A stretch of DNA of 59,406 bases from Stentor roeselii (Eukaryota; Ciliophora; Heterotrichea; Heterotrichida; Stentoridae): NCBI GenBank assembly GCA_006503475.1, contig RSEH01000280.1, positions 1-59,406 of the forward strand, in the 5' to 3' direction. Below are positions 9,503 through 19,091 of this stretch, piece by piece. Under the pieces are notes generated by a model. That model did not search any database. It was not told the DNA's origin and was given only the letters and a program-made list of their open reading frames with translations. A program made the position numbers and the translations under genes. Every line of letters starts with the position of its first letter. The first letter of the stretch is position 1.

Positions 9503-11083
9503 ATGGAACCTAAAAATTACAGATATTTAAATAAAATTGGCGAAGGGAGTTTTGGCACAGTTTTCGAAGCTGAAAATTCATCATCTCAGAAATTTGCAAT
9601 AAAAAGGCTGAAGACAGAAAAAAAAATTTTAGATCAAGAAAAAATTGAAAATGAAATCAGGATTATTGAATCTCTCAAGCATCCCTCAATATTAGAAACC
9701 AAAGAAATCATAAAAACTCCATCTTACATATTCATAGTAAGTGAATACTGTTCAGGTGGAGATCTCGAGTCACTACTCAATTCTTCAAAGGAGATTCCAA
9801 TCAATGAAGTAAGAAGATGGGTGAAAAGTCTAATCCAAGCATTGCAATACATGAAAGAAAGAAGAATAATTCACCGTGACCTGAAGCCAGCAAACATTCT
9901 ACTAACGTCAAAACAATTAAAAGACACAGAAGTGAAACTGTGTGATTTTGGTTTCTCAAAACACCTTGAAAATGAATCCTTGACTACTAGTCGCCTTGGA
10001 ACTCCTCTGTACATGGCTCCAGAAATTTTTTCAGGAAAGAAGTACAACTATAAAGTAGATGTTTGGAGTCTTGGCGTTATTACCTTTGAACTGCTTTTCC
10101 GTCAAAGCCTTTTCAATGTTAGGACTATGGCAGATTTGATCAGGGCACTCAACAAGCCTTTGAAATTTCCTCAACAACCCAGAGTTCCTGAAGCAGCCAT
10201 CGATCTCATCAGACAGATGTGCCAGAATAATCCTAAAAGTAGACCTTCTTATAAAAAGCTACTAAAAAATGAATTTTTCGCAGAAAAAGAAAGTTCGGAT
10301 TTTTCGGCTGACTTAAACTATTCTTTGATAGGAATTTCAGAAAAGATTGAAAAAGAAAAACACTTTGAAATTGTTGCGAACACAGAAAATAATGAACGGA
10401 TCTCAGAAAAACACAGTGAAATTATTTTTGAAGTTTCAAGTAACTCAAATAAACAAGAAGTCAAAGGAGACTTAAAACAAAATGAAGAAAATTTTGAAAT
10501 ACTATCAATGAGTATCAAAAGTGTTGATCAAGAAAAACCAGTTCAATCTATTGATAAAGTTTCTTCAGACTCAAATAACCCAAAACTGATAGAAAAATTA
10601 ACTCATCAATTAAGTATTCACGACTCAACAAAAAAAATGAATGAGGCTCAAATTGAAGAAGAAATACTCATACAAAATATCAAAATCAGAGAAATCCGAC
10701 TGAATGAATATAACCATACAATCAATAATCTTCTAGCAAACCCAACATTTGAGTACGTTTTCCAGTTATACGTTCTTAGCACCTACAAAATGATTCTTCA
10801 TATGATTGAGATATTCAGGTCTTCATATCAAGATTTCCAATCAGAGACACTAAACTCACTGAATTACACCTTCTATGAGTTGAAAAATTATCTTGATATA
10901 AAGATTGCTTCAGAGTGGCAGGAAGACTTCTCAAACGAAGAACAACTAATTCAAAATCTCTTGAACTGGATAAGAACAAGTCATTTTTCAAATCAAGAAC
11001 GAAAGACAGTCTTATCGATAGCTTATCAAAATTATCCCTCAAACCAAGAAATCTACAAACTTTACTTAAGCAGTATTAGTTAA
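9503..11083 (+). CDS. Ser/Thr protein kinase, ATG1/ULK-like
   Basis: This 526-residue kinase probably acts in autophagy or ciliary signalling, by analogy with ATG1/ULK proteins. The kinase domain (about residues 5-265) is complete: glycine loop GEGSFGTVFEA, Lys in FAIKRLK, catalytic loop HRDLKPANILL, DFGFSK, and activation segment LGTPLYMAPE. The catalytic-loop form HRDLKPANIL and the segment SEYCSGGDLESLL are typical of the ULK/ATG1 group. The C-terminal 260 residues are Glu/Lys/Ser-rich, then helical from about residue 390 onward, as in ULK tails, but no domain is certain. The start is taken at ATG 9503 in GATAATTGATGG. Without a search a different CAMK-like or ULK3-like assignment is possible. 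Confidence 0.85.
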   Translation: MEPKNYRYLNKIGEGSFGTVFEAENSSSQKFAIKRLKTEKKILDQEKIENEIRIIESLKHPSILETKEIIKTPSYIFIVSEYCSGGDLESLLNSSKEIPINEVRRWVKSLIQALQYMKERRIIHRDLKPANILLTSKQLKDTEVKLCDFGFSKHLENESLTTSRLGTPLYMAPEIFSGKKYNYKVDVWSLGVITFELLFRQSLFNVRTMADLIRALNKPLKFPQQPRVPEAAIDLIRQMCQNNPKSRPSYKKLLKNEFFAEKESSDFSADLNYSLIGISEKIEKEKHFEIVANTENNERISEKHSEIIFEVSSNSNKQEVKGDLKQNEENFEILSMSIKSVDQEKPVQSIDKVSSDSNNPKLIEKLTHQLSIHDSTKKMNEAQIEEEILIQNIKIREIRLNEYNHTINNLLANPTFEYVFQLYVLSTYKMILHMIEIFRSSYQDFQSETLNSLNYTFYELKNYLDIKIASEWQEDFSNEEQLIQNLLNWIRTSHFSNQERKTVLSIAYQNYPSNQEIYKLYLSSIS

Positions 11084-11131
11084 TCACTTTATCTAAAACA
11101 TTGATATTCTTCTTCACTTTGGTCCTTCTTT

Positions 11132-11770
11132 TCAATAAGATAGCAGCCCCACGTATTTGGTCTTCGGATGCTTTTCATGTAATTTTGGCCATTGCACGAA
11201 AAACTCATCTGAAATCGGATAAATCAATCGTCCTGCTAATGACAAGGTTGAAGTCCTGCAAAAACTCTCGACATAGACAAGTCTTATCTTCTGTAACGTC
11301 AAAAACCTCATAAAAAATCCCACATAACATAATGGCAATGCTGTTCCTGGACCATTTGTTACTATCAAACTTGGAGACTCTTTCCAAATTACAGCAAAAG
11401 CAGGGAAAAAACTGTATATTGTGGTAAAAATCGAGGAAAAATAACTTTGACCCACTCTTCGACTCCTGTAAACAAAATGAACCCTTCCTGAGAACCGATC
11501 ATTGAATTGTCTAGCACTGATCAAGTCATTTTCAGCGCAAACTGCGTTGATTTCTCCTTCCCAGTCCTCCAAGACCTTCAAAATTTCACTTGTATGTCCT
11601 CCAGAGCCTAAAATCACGAGAATGCTTTTTGGCCTTTTCTTTCTAAAGCAAAGAATTGAGATGTACCAGGCTGAGATCAAAAAAATAAAGAAGGTGAAGA
11701 AGCTTTTCAGCCAGCCGAGAGGGTCTTGAAGCAATGACGTAAAATTTTCTTTTAAAACTAAAGGATCCAT
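11132..11770 (-). CDS. alg14: ALG14-like UDP-GlcNAc transferase anchoring subunit
   Basis: ALG14 anchors ALG13 at the ER membrane. The pair adds the second GlcNAc to dolichol-PP-GlcNAc in N-glycan assembly. The 212-residue sequence has an N-terminal membrane helix (WLKSFFTFFIFLISAWYISI), then the family's ILVILGSGGHTSEILKVL glycine-rich loop, HFVYRSRRVGQSY, LIVTNGPGTALPLCYV, VYVESFCRTSTLSLAG, and a C-terminus FFVQWPKLHEKHPKTKYVG. Length and motif order fit ALG14. It ends with TGA at the expected place, supporting TGA as a stop in this genome. Its ATG lies only 10 bp after the stop of the LMBR1-like gene on the same strand. Confidence 0.92.
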   Translation of the reverse strand: MDPLVLKENFTSLLQDPLGWLKSFFTFFIFLISAWYISILCFRKKRPKSILVILGSGGHTSEILKVLEDWEGEINAVCAENDLISARQFNDRFSGRVHFVYRSRRVGQSYFSSIFTTIYSFFPAFAVIWKESPSLIVTNGPGTALPLCYVGFFMRFLTLQKIRLVYVESFCRTSTLSLAGRLIYPISDEFFVQWPKLHEKHPKTKYVGLLSY

Positions 11771-11780
11771 AGTCTATTTA

Positions 11781-13486
11781 TTAAGGTCTAAATGGCTTTT
11801 TTAAGTCTTTCACTGCATCTTCTGACTGGCCAAGTCTTTTGGAGTAGGTTGAAGCTTCTCTGATCTTCTTTTCTCTGAGCATTCGTGCTTTTTCTATCAG
11901 AGAGCGACCTTCTGCGATTCTAGAAGGATCGAGAATTTCTGTGAAAGATAATTGGGGAAGACCTATTGAGTTCATTATCCGTGTGTGGATATTGAATGTG
12001 TTTAAAAGGCAGAAGATTATAAGAAGCATGGGTAAAACCTCAGCCAGATCATTTCCCAGATAAGGCACCAAGTCAACGACTTTCATCACACTCCTGAATT
12101 GTGTACCTTGAACTTCAACAAGCAGAACAAAGTTAAAACTAAGAGCAGGTATGAGTCTTGCCATAAAGCACGCACTCCAAATAAGATTTGCCGGGTCAGT
12201 ATGATTATTGCTATAAAGTCCATAACGTCCCTTGAGTTTAAGCTCGAACAACGGCAAATACGTGCTGACAACTAAATAAAGAAGTGGGCAAAGACAATAA
12301 AGCTGGATCCAGAGCTCTCCATAAATATACCTCAAACAATAAGGAATCAAAGAAAGAGTTGTATCGAAAAATAACGTCGTCTCACCCCAGACAATCAGAA
12401 GACTCATCAATGCTAAAATCACAGCCAGCACCCTTACAAAGATAAGACGAAGATAACAAAACCAAAGCCACTGAAAAAACTCGATGCATCTTTTAAATCG
12501 ACCTGGCTTCACCTGCCAGAGACTCGACCTGATAAAGGTATTCCCTGACTGCTTATTTTGAATGATGTCTTGAACTTTCACTGCCTCATCAACAAGCTTT
12601 TCCCACCGACTCTATCTAAAACGTACCATTCTGACCGCAGGTTCTCAGAAATAAGGTCTTTCAGTTCTTTGTGGAGATTCACGAGATCAGAGTGTTTTAA
12701 GTCTGCGAGGCGCAAAGGTTTTTCAGATTTATTTTCGGATTTTTGAGGAAGTTTGTTTTGGTGTCTTTCTTTCGAGCCTTCTGGACATTTTGCAAGGATT
12801 ATCTCGATAAATGGACGAAAAGTTGATGTGAGGGGAATTTCTTGACTTAGCTTCAATATTCGACCGACACACTGGTCAAGACGGTATCGAGCATCTATAA
12901 ATGTCTCGTCAAGAGGAACTGCTTGAAGACTTAGTCTATCCATTGTAGATGATAAACTTCCTTGTCTCCAGCAGTTCATCGGAATTGCTACTAGTCCGAA
13001 ACCTAGAAGTGTGATAATCAAGAACAGACCCCAAATATTACTCATAAGAACAAGGATCTCTGGTACCTTATCTAGAGTTAACTTCTCAACAAAGTAAATA
13101 TAGATGACTAGCACTACTCCTAATGAAATAATAATAAGAAATGAACGAATCTGTCTAAAGACGGCCCCTTTTAACTTAGCAAAGAAAGAAAACTCTCCAG
13201 ATGTGTGAAATTTTTCTGTTAGAGGAAGAAGTAACCAGCATAATCCAAAGGCTAACCAATAAACAACGATCCAAGCAGTATGAAGCAGTTGCTCGTCTCC
13301 TTCTTCTGTTTTGGTAAGAAAGATGTCATAGGGTAAAAGAGCAACTATTCCGAAAGAAGTGAACCAGCCGATAAAAACCAGGAAGTAAACGAGAATCGGA
13401 GTGTTTTTCGATGGAAACCCGTGCAGCAGGAGAATAGTAAAGCAGAAGATTAGCGACAGGACCAGAATAGTGAACCAGCCGACCAT
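11781..13486 (-). CDS. LMBR1/LMBRD2-like multi-pass membrane protein (one intron)
   Basis: Two overlapping reading frames encode consecutive parts of one LMBR1-domain protein of about 562 residues. The first (13486 to about 12627) has membrane segments starting ILVLSLIFCFTILLLHG and VYFLVFIGWFTSFGIVAL, plus a soluble loop with IFIDARY-type residues and LVNLHKELKDL. The second continues with further membrane segments and LYSNNHTDPANLIWSACF, ending in a basic tail. In LMBRD2 a helix of the type QWQILLEQAFYLEDV follows the Lys/His loop. Here the match RWEKLVDEAVKVQDI appears only if about 17 nt (12610-12626) are removed. LMBRD2 relatives are linked to GPCR signalling and membrane trafficking. 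The ALG14 gene starts 10 bp downstream. Confidence 0.85.
12610..12626 (-). other. Probable short intron in the LMBR1-like gene (17 nt; 15-nt alternative)
   Basis: The coding strand reads GTACGTTTTAGATAGAG. Splicing at the last AG (17 nt) joins the two frames into SECRWEKLVDEAVKV, which aligns with LMBRD2 proteins. Splicing at the preceding AG would give a canonical 15-nt intron with A at position 10, but it leaves TGA at the junction. Either the intron is 17 nt or there is a two-base sequence difference. Confidence 0.55.
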
Positions 13487-13578
13487 TTATTTCTTTAGGA
13501 TTTGAATAATGATGGATTCTTTGTGTTTTGAGATCTTTGCTAATGTTTTGCATTTTTTTAGATTTCTTGCTCAGAAAT

Positions 13579-13908
13579 ATGAAGTCAGATAACGATAAAC
13601 CGCTTGGGAGTGAAAACAGTCAAAAGATTGATTATGGAAAGAATCCACAGCATCGAAGATACTCAGAAGAGCCTTCTCGAGCTTGTGCTGAGTTTAAAAG
13701 TAATAAATTGAAAGAAAATTTGTATCCAGGATTTCTAATCGAATCTAAAATATCAAACCCTTTAACAAACATGTGCAGAAACACCGCAAAAAAACAATCA
13801 TTCCTAGAATCACTGCAAACCATCGAAAAATCTCTTGAAAACCATTACAAAAAAGTGGAAAAGTTAAAAATCTCTCCCGAAACCCTATCCAAACTTCTCC
13901 TAACCTAA
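13579..13908 (+). CDS. Small hypothetical protein
   Basis: A 109-residue product starts at ATG 13579 (MKSDNDKPLGSEN), preferred over the upstream in-frame ATG 13528, which lies in AT-rich leader. It is basic and Ser/Asn/Lys-rich, with a C-terminal helix (SFLESLQTIEKSLENHYKKVEKL). There is no signal peptide, membrane segment or recognised domain. It is divergent from the LMBR1-like gene (92 bp between starts) and 74 bp before the next plus-strand gene. Confidence 0.5.
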   Translation: MKSDNDKPLGSENSQKIDYGKNPQHRRYSEEPSRACAEFKSNKLKENLYPGFLIESKISNPLTNMCRNTAKKQSFLESLQTIEKSLENHYKKVEKLKISPETLSKLLLT

Positions 13909-13982
13909 CTCTATTCAAGCCTCTATTTCCCTCTACAATAAATTTCAGAATTTCTAATTTTCCATTCCTCTCATTAATCATA

Positions 13983-14579
13983 ATGTCTAAACACATACCC
14001 CGTAAGCCATTAATCGGCTTCGCAGAACAAGTTGTTGAAAGCGAGATCGAGTTAAGCCAAACAACCGAAGACTTATCTTTACTGAAAAAGTTGATATCTT
14101 TGTTAGTCGTAAGTTCCAAATAGGAAGGAATCGAGTACTACCAGTCGGTAAATGACCCGAAATACTTTTACTACAAAGATAAACTCGATACAATTTTGAT
14201 GAACAATCAACACCTTCTCAAGCAAACCAGGTACAAGTCGCCGGAAGTCCAAGCTGACGACACAATCAGGGACTATGAACAGAAAAACAATGACTTTAGT
14301 AGAAAAATTCACTCAAACCTTTCTGTCCAGAACGGTTGTCTCAGTGAAAGACTCAGCATCAGGAGGAAAACCTTTGCTGTCGGACATTCCAATAGCGTTT
14401 CTGGACCCTTTAATGATGATTTTCGAAAAGTTGCAGAGGAGAAGAATGTCAAGATCAAAAAAGTGGTCAAGAAGTACAAAGCCATGCTCAGTAAGGATAA
14501 TTTTATTATCACGATAGAGCAGATGAATAAAGAAGTAGAGGAAGTGGAGAGGGAATTTAAAGGCTTTAAGTTTAATTAG
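13983..14579 (+). CDS. Coiled-coil hypothetical protein with one 15-nt intron
   Basis: Translation from ATG 13983 (MSKHIPRKPLIGF) meets an in-frame TAG unless the 15-nt intron 14109-14123 is removed. After splicing the frame runs LISLLVEGIEYYQSVNDP and on to TAG at 14579, giving 193 residues. The N-terminus is helical (VVESEIELSQTTEDLSLLKK). The C-terminus is basic and coiled-coil-like (KKVVKKYKAMLSKDN, EQMNKEVEEVEREFKGF). No known domain is seen. The splice makes this one of the clearest gene models identifying the intron class of this genome. Confidence 0.7.
14109..14123 (+). other. 15-nt intron
   Basis: It reads GTAAGTTCCAAATAG, with GT/AG ends and A at position 10. It contains an in-frame stop (TAG), and removing it restores a continuous 193-codon frame. 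This tiny size is a hallmark of heterotrich ciliates. Confidence 0.9.
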
Positions 14580-14803
14580 AGATTATTCACTCGAGCCAGA
14601 TTTACGGACATAAAGAGGACATACGTGCCATTGTTTAAAGTTATTAATAATATCTTTAATTATTAAACTCAAAGACCGAAAGAAATCTTTTCTTTGTATC
14701 TTCCACACTTAAATTTCTAGAAAAATTAAAAAAAATCTTAAACTAAAGAGTTATACTTTAAAAAATCCCTAAAACCATTTTACCATTGATATAAAACCAT
14801 TCG

Positions 14804-15313
14804 ATGGGCTGCATAACTTCCAAATCAAAAAATTCACAAATAAGGGCTAGTCTTGAATCAATCAGTCAACCTTTAGGCTATAGGAGAAGTGATAGATTCC
14901 ATTCTGTCCGTAATTCAGTTCGCCATGTATCTGGATACCTCGAAACCGAAGAAGATTTCTGGGGAACTATGCCGTACTATGTAATAAAAAATCGCATCAA
15001 ACACCTTGCTTTGAATGTGAAAAACAAGGATACACTGAAAAAAATCCTTGAATCGATCACTGAAGTGATGAATTTTTTTATGCACACATCTGAAGTTGAG
15101 GCTAAATTTCAAATGTCTACCCAAAAGTTTTCCTGGATTAATGAAATTGAAGATGGTTCTATTTTGGTTCGAGCTATCGGATTGAAAGTCAATGAAGACT
15201 ACATCGAAGTAATGCAAGGAGTGACTCAAGATCACCTGAAACAGAAGCTAAACGAAACAAAGTTTGCCTTCCAAGAGCACTTAGGCTGCGGTTTAGGAAA
15301 CAAAACAATTTAA
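14804..15313 (+). CDS. PUB-domain protein with predicted N-myristoylation
   Basis: This 169-residue protein begins MGCITSKSK, a strong N-myristoylation signal with a palmitoylatable Cys3, so it is probably membrane-anchored. Residues about 65-150 resemble a PUB/PUG domain, which binds the C-terminus of p97/VCP in ubiquitin-linked protein handling: TLKKILESITEVMN, EAKFQMSTQKFSWINEI, and GSILVRAIGLKVNEDYIEV. The usual KFR and hydrophobic positions are largely kept. The N-terminal 50 residues are Ser/Arg-rich and probably disordered. It sits 31 bp before the WD40 gene on the same strand. The PUB call is by pattern only. Confidence 0.65.
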   Translation: MGCITSKSKNSQIRASLESISQPLGYRRSDRFHSVRNSVRHVSGYLETEEDFWGTMPYYVIKNRIKHLALNVKNKDTLKKILESITEVMNFFMHTSEVEAKFQMSTQKFSWINEIEDGSILVRAIGLKVNEDYIEVMQGVTQDHLKQKLNETKFAFQEHLGCGLGNKTI

Positions 15314-15344
15314 AATTAGAATAAGTATCTTGAGTAATCCAAAA

Positions 15345-16973
15345 ATGACTGAAGAAAACCCAACCCAATTCCTTCAAGGCATATCCTATCTAGAAGATAC
15401 ACAAGTAAATCCAAAGACCTTAAAGCAATTAAAAATAGAAGGTTACCTTGCCTCTGATTTATCAGACCACCTAGAAACCAATTACAACTTTTACCTAAAG
15501 CAAGACTCCAACACTCAGCAGTTTTCATGCATGGTCCAAACACTCGATTCAAAATACTTGTTATTGTCTTCATACAGAAGCCCGATCATCTCTGTCTGGG
15601 GTTTTTCTCAAAAAAGAATAATCCATCAACTGTCAGGACACACAAGTCCAGTCCTCACTCTTTGTATTGACCCAGAGTCAAGTACCTTGTTTTCGTCATC
15701 TAGTTCTGGAGAAGTGTTCAAGTGGAATATTTTAAAAACTACTCAGCATGTACAAATGTTTGAGTATCAAGGGGAAATCATTGAAATGCTTTTTAGCTGC
15801 AGATGCCAACTGCTCTTTGGAAATGATTTGTTGGGAAATGTTTTGATTTTTCATGTGAAAAATAAAGGGAATCTTGCTAAAGTTTGTGTTGATTCAGGCT
15901 GGAATACAGGATTTTTGATCCTTGAGAAGGAAATGGTTTTGGTTACTGGATCTCAAGATTCTAAAATCAGGTTCTGGGACTTTTCTGGAAGTTTGAAGGA
16001 AAGCTTTGAATGTTTCGCAGGAGTGACCTGCATTGAAAAGTCTCAAAATGAAGAGTTTCTTGCAATAGGAAGTCATAATTGTAAGATACTTGTTGTTCAA
16101 AACTTTACTCAAAAATTCCACTTGGATGATCATCTTTCAACGATAATTTCAATGAAATTCATTAATAATGATAAAAATCTCGTTACTTCATCATCATTGA
16201 ACCTAATAAACCTGTGGAAATTGAATACTAAAGAAAAAATTGCTTCAGTATCTTTGAAATATTCTTCAAAATGGCTGGTAGTAAATGATGATTGGGTTTT
16301 TGGAGTTAGCTTTAAGGGAGAAATAACCAAAATGAATACCAATGACTTGAATACTCTAAAAATCGATTCAATTAAAATTCCAGTTGTTTCAGTTCAAATG
16401 TCAGCTGATTCAAAGTTTCTGATCGGGTTTAACTGCAAAGCGGTTTTCCTTTACGATATCTTCAATTCCAAGCCTAGCATTTTTCAAGGCCATGAAAAAG
16501 AAATAACTTCAATCAAAGTAAAAAAATCTGCCAATCTTTTGGTGAGTATTTCTGATGACCTCACCATAAAACTATGGAATATCAAAGAAAAAAACCTTAG
16601 AACAACTTTGACATTTCATCAGTCCCCAGTCGAAAGTTTCATCCTTACAAAGGAAAAACTGATTTCTTTATCTAACGACTTGCTTTGCATCTGGAGTTTC
16701 ACTAATGATAAGCTTGATCATTCCATTTCATATAAAACCAGAAGTTTTTTACCAAGAGTCGACAGAATCCTTCTTTCTAAATCAAAATCAATTCTAGTTA
16801 TTTCAGAAATCAAATTGAAAGGCGAAGTGACTTTAATAAAACTCGATTCCCTCAACACTCTTTCATTTGAAGTAGGAGAATTCGATAGTTTCAAGTCCCT
16901 TTCAATCCCATTGCAAGACCGATACCTTCTCATCTCAGAGCCACTTTTCATTCACGTCTTCCGCATAGCTTAA
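15345..16973 (+). CDS. WD40-repeat protein
   Basis: The product is 542 residues from ATG 15345 (MTEENPTQFLQ). Repeated blades are visible: IIHQLSGHTSPVLTL...VFKWNI, LVTGSQDSKIRFWDFSG, LVTSSSLNLINLWKLN, and IFQGHEKEITSIKV...LTIKLWNI. The GH dipeptides and terminal WD-like FWD, LWK and LWN pairs fit a beta-propeller. About 10-12 blades, probably two propellers, fit the length. Such proteins are scaffolds. The exact complex (ciliary, tubulin-related or ubiquitin-related) cannot be told from sequence. Neighbours are packed 31 bp upstream and 26 bp downstream. Confidence 0.85.
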   Translation: MTEENPTQFLQGISYLEDTQVNPKTLKQLKIEGYLASDLSDHLETNYNFYLKQDSNTQQFSCMVQTLDSKYLLLSSYRSPIISVWGFSQKRIIHQLSGHTSPVLTLCIDPESSTLFSSSSSGEVFKWNILKTTQHVQMFEYQGEIIEMLFSCRCQLLFGNDLLGNVLIFHVKNKGNLAKVCVDSGWNTGFLILEKEMVLVTGSQDSKIRFWDFSGSLKESFECFAGVTCIEKSQNEEFLAIGSHNCKILVVQNFTQKFHLDDHLSTIISMKFINNDKNLVTSSSLNLINLWKLNTKEKIASVSLKYSSKWLVVNDDWVFGVSFKGEITKMNTNDLNTLKIDSIKIPVVSVQMSADSKFLIGFNCKAVFLYDIFNSKPSIFQGHEKEITSIKVKKSANLLVSISDDLTIKLWNIKEKNLRTTLTFHQSPVESFILTKEKLISLSNDLLCIWSFTNDKLDHSISYKTRSFLPRVDRILLSKSKSILVISEIKLKGEVTLIKLDSLNTLSFEVGEFDSFKSLSIPLQDRYLLISEPLFIHVFRIA

Positions 16974-16999
16974 TAAAATTCCTTAATAAAGTAACTTGA

Positions 17000-17614
17000 A
17001 TGAACGCCGGAGACCAAGGCAAACGAATTTATTCTAAAATAATTCCAAGAATGAGGAACAGTGAGTTGTTTTCTCGAGACTCGAAAAAGAACATTCCAAA
17101 GCCCTTGATCACGAAACTAATGAAGCAAACAATTTATAACTCTAAACGTTCCAGTCCACTTCCGCCACTTTCATCAAGTTTAGAGATAAACTTCGAGAAC
17201 TATTTATCAGTCTCCATCAACAAGTGCTTCAAAAATAAGGTCTACCTGAAAAAGACCAAGTTTCAATCGCATCGACCTTCTGAAAACTTGCAAATGTTCC
17301 TCGGCCCTTCCAAGTTTGAGTCTTTCATGGCACATGGAGAAGAATACGACAAACGTGGAAAAAGATCGAAAAAAAAACACCCAGGGTTCAACTTTTCAAC
17401 AAAGGACCAGTCACCATCGGGAATCATATCAAAACCTCTTCCAAAAGTCTTAAAAACATCAACAAAAGTCTCAAAAGAATGTGACGTGCAAACGAATGAA
17501 CTCGATTTCGACTTTCACTTAATCTACGAAGATGAGGGAAAATTAGAAAAACTCGCTTTAGACCAATTGAAGCAAATCGAGTTTTACGAAAATTTTAAAA
17601 GTGTGAGTTTGTAA
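17000..17614 (+). CDS. Hypothetical basic protein
   Basis: A 204-residue protein (MNAGDQGKRIYSKIIPR) rich in Lys, Ser and Pro, with no signal peptide, membrane helix or known domain. Short clusters such as RGKRSKKKH suggest nucleic-acid or tubulin binding or a nuclear localisation signal. The C-terminus is acidic then helical (LIYEDEGKLEKLALDQLKQIEFY). It converges on the USP gene with only 13 bp between the two stop codons. The family is not recognised. Confidence 0.65.
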   Translation: MNAGDQGKRIYSKIIPRMRNSELFSRDSKKNIPKPLITKLMKQTIYNSKRSSPLPPLSSSLEINFENYLSVSINKCFKNKVYLKKTKFQSHRPSENLQMFLGPSKFESFMAHGEEYDKRGKRSKKKHPGFNFSTKDQSPSGIISKPLPKVLKTSTKVSKECDVQTNELDFDFHLIYEDEGKLEKLALDQLKQIEFYENFKSVSL

Positions 17615-17627
17615 TTAACTTGAATTA

Positions 17628-19091
17628 TTAGACGATTAATTTATACACCAGCATATACGCTGTCTGATTTAAAACTCGCTTTAAATCCACCTTGGTGCAG
17701 AGAGAGTCGTCAAAACAGTACCAGTTTCGAGAACGTTTCCCATAAGTAATGTAGTGTCCAGAACTCATAGACCCGATGTGGACTCCGACTGAAACCAGTT
17801 CATATTGATTGGTTCCTCGAAGACTTCTGACCATCATTTTTCGTCGATACTTGATAAAAGAAGTACTTTTGTGAGGGTTCGGCTGTTGTTTGAACCTCTT
17901 GATCTGTATACTCAAACAATTCGGAACTTTAGAAATTCCAAGACTTTTAATAGCAACCGTATTTCTTTTACAACAAATACAATGATACCCAGTGCTCAGT
18001 ACTTCTTCTCTCGTAAAGCTCTCAAGGCTTTTTTCCACACTTTCACTGAGTTCCACCTGCAAGTCAATAAAAACTTCTTCTTTAGTCGAGACGCTGTCAC
18101 ACTCAGTGCAGATGATTGTGCTGCAGAGGATCCCATTAAAAACCTGGCTTAAAATAATATTCCCAGGGCCGAGTTCGTTTTCAATCGAGTTGATAACAAA
18201 GCGAAAAAACTCCGGCATGTCATGTTGTTTATTTGCCGGAAAGAACCTGACCACGAAGTTCCTCAGCGGGTCAGTTTTGATAGTCCAGCCGTTTTTTACT
18301 TGAAAAAACGTCTGAATCAAGTCAGCGAGTAACAAACAGACTTCTTTATCCTTCAGCATTCCTAATTGTTTCAACTTTGCCATGCTTTGAACAAAGAAAC
18401 TGATGCTCAGCAGGCACTGAATCCCTGAATTCATATAACAGAAAAGTCCTGGGTTCTCTAAACCTACCTTGCCTCGATGCAAATGCATGCTTCCCATCAT
18501 CGACCCTTCAGAACTTATCTGTCCTAATGACGAGTAGTTCGTAGAAATACCGTCTTTTTGCTCGGACTCTTGGTAGTCCTCTTGCAAGTTCACTGAACAC
18601 TCGTTTCGCGCGATTTGTGAAGGCAGGCGAAGGTCTGTCGGGTCTGCTCTTGAAGTTTCCTGTGACTGGCTCAGGAAAGTCTTGTGTTCTTCCACAAGTG
18701 GCTCGAGTTTCAGAAGTTTTTTGTGGATTGAAGGAAAAATCGCGTCGTCGTCTGCGGAAGATAAGAGTGACCAGATGCTTGAATATAAGAAAAAATAATC
18801 TTGGCCTGGTTTTAAACCTTTTCGCAGTTTTTTGGACTTTGTTAGGATTGTGGATGGAGTCGGTTTGCCTGGCTTAGGACCACCTTGCATGAAACTTACT
18901 AGTTCATTAAACCATTTCGAATCTACAACGACTGTTTGATTTTCGCTTTTTTCGAGAAGATGGGATATTTTTTCTTGCAGAGAGGAATTTGAATCGTCTT
19001 CTGTTGACTGGATTGGAACTATTGAATCAGCTTGGGTTATAGTGTTGTAGGCTGAGGTTAAACTTGTTCTCATCCAGCTTATTAAACTCAT
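17628..19091 (-). CDS. Ubiquitin-specific protease (USP, peptidase C19)
   Basis: This 487-residue deubiquitinase has its catalytic domain from about residue 205. The Cys box is GLENPGLFCYMNSGIQCLL with nucleophile Cys218; the usual Asn of GNTCY, which helps form the oxyanion hole, is Leu here. A zinc ribbon is formed by CSTIICTEC and YHCICCK. The QIKRFK strand precedes the His box VGVHIGSMSSGHYITYG, followed by WYCFDDS and AYMLVYKL. All three catalytic positions are present, so activity is plausible. The N-terminal 200 residues are Ser-rich and include a helical segment, probably regulatory. The substrate is unknown. Confidence 0.9.
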   Translation of the reverse strand: MSLISWMRTSLTSAYNTITQADSIVPIQSTEDDSNSSLQEKISHLLEKSENQTVVVDSKWFNELVSFMQGGPKPGKPTPSTILTKSKKLRKGLKPGQDYFFLYSSIWSLLSSADDDAIFPSIHKKLLKLEPLVEEHKTFLSQSQETSRADPTDLRLPSQIARNECSVNLQEDYQESEQKDGISTNYSSLGQISSEGSMMGSMHLHRGKVGLENPGLFCYMNSGIQCLLSISFFVQSMAKLKQLGMLKDKEVCLLLADLIQTFFQVKNGWTIKTDPLRNFVVRFFPANKQHDMPEFFRFVINSIENELGPGNIILSQVFNGILCSTIICTECDSVSTKEEVFIDLQVELSESVEKSLESFTREEVLSTGYHCICCKRNTVAIKSLGISKVPNCLSIQIKRFKQQPNPHKSTSFIKYRRKMMVRSLRGTNQYELVSVGVHIGSMSSGHYITYGKRSRNWYCFDDSLCTKVDLKRVLNQTAYMLVYKLIV

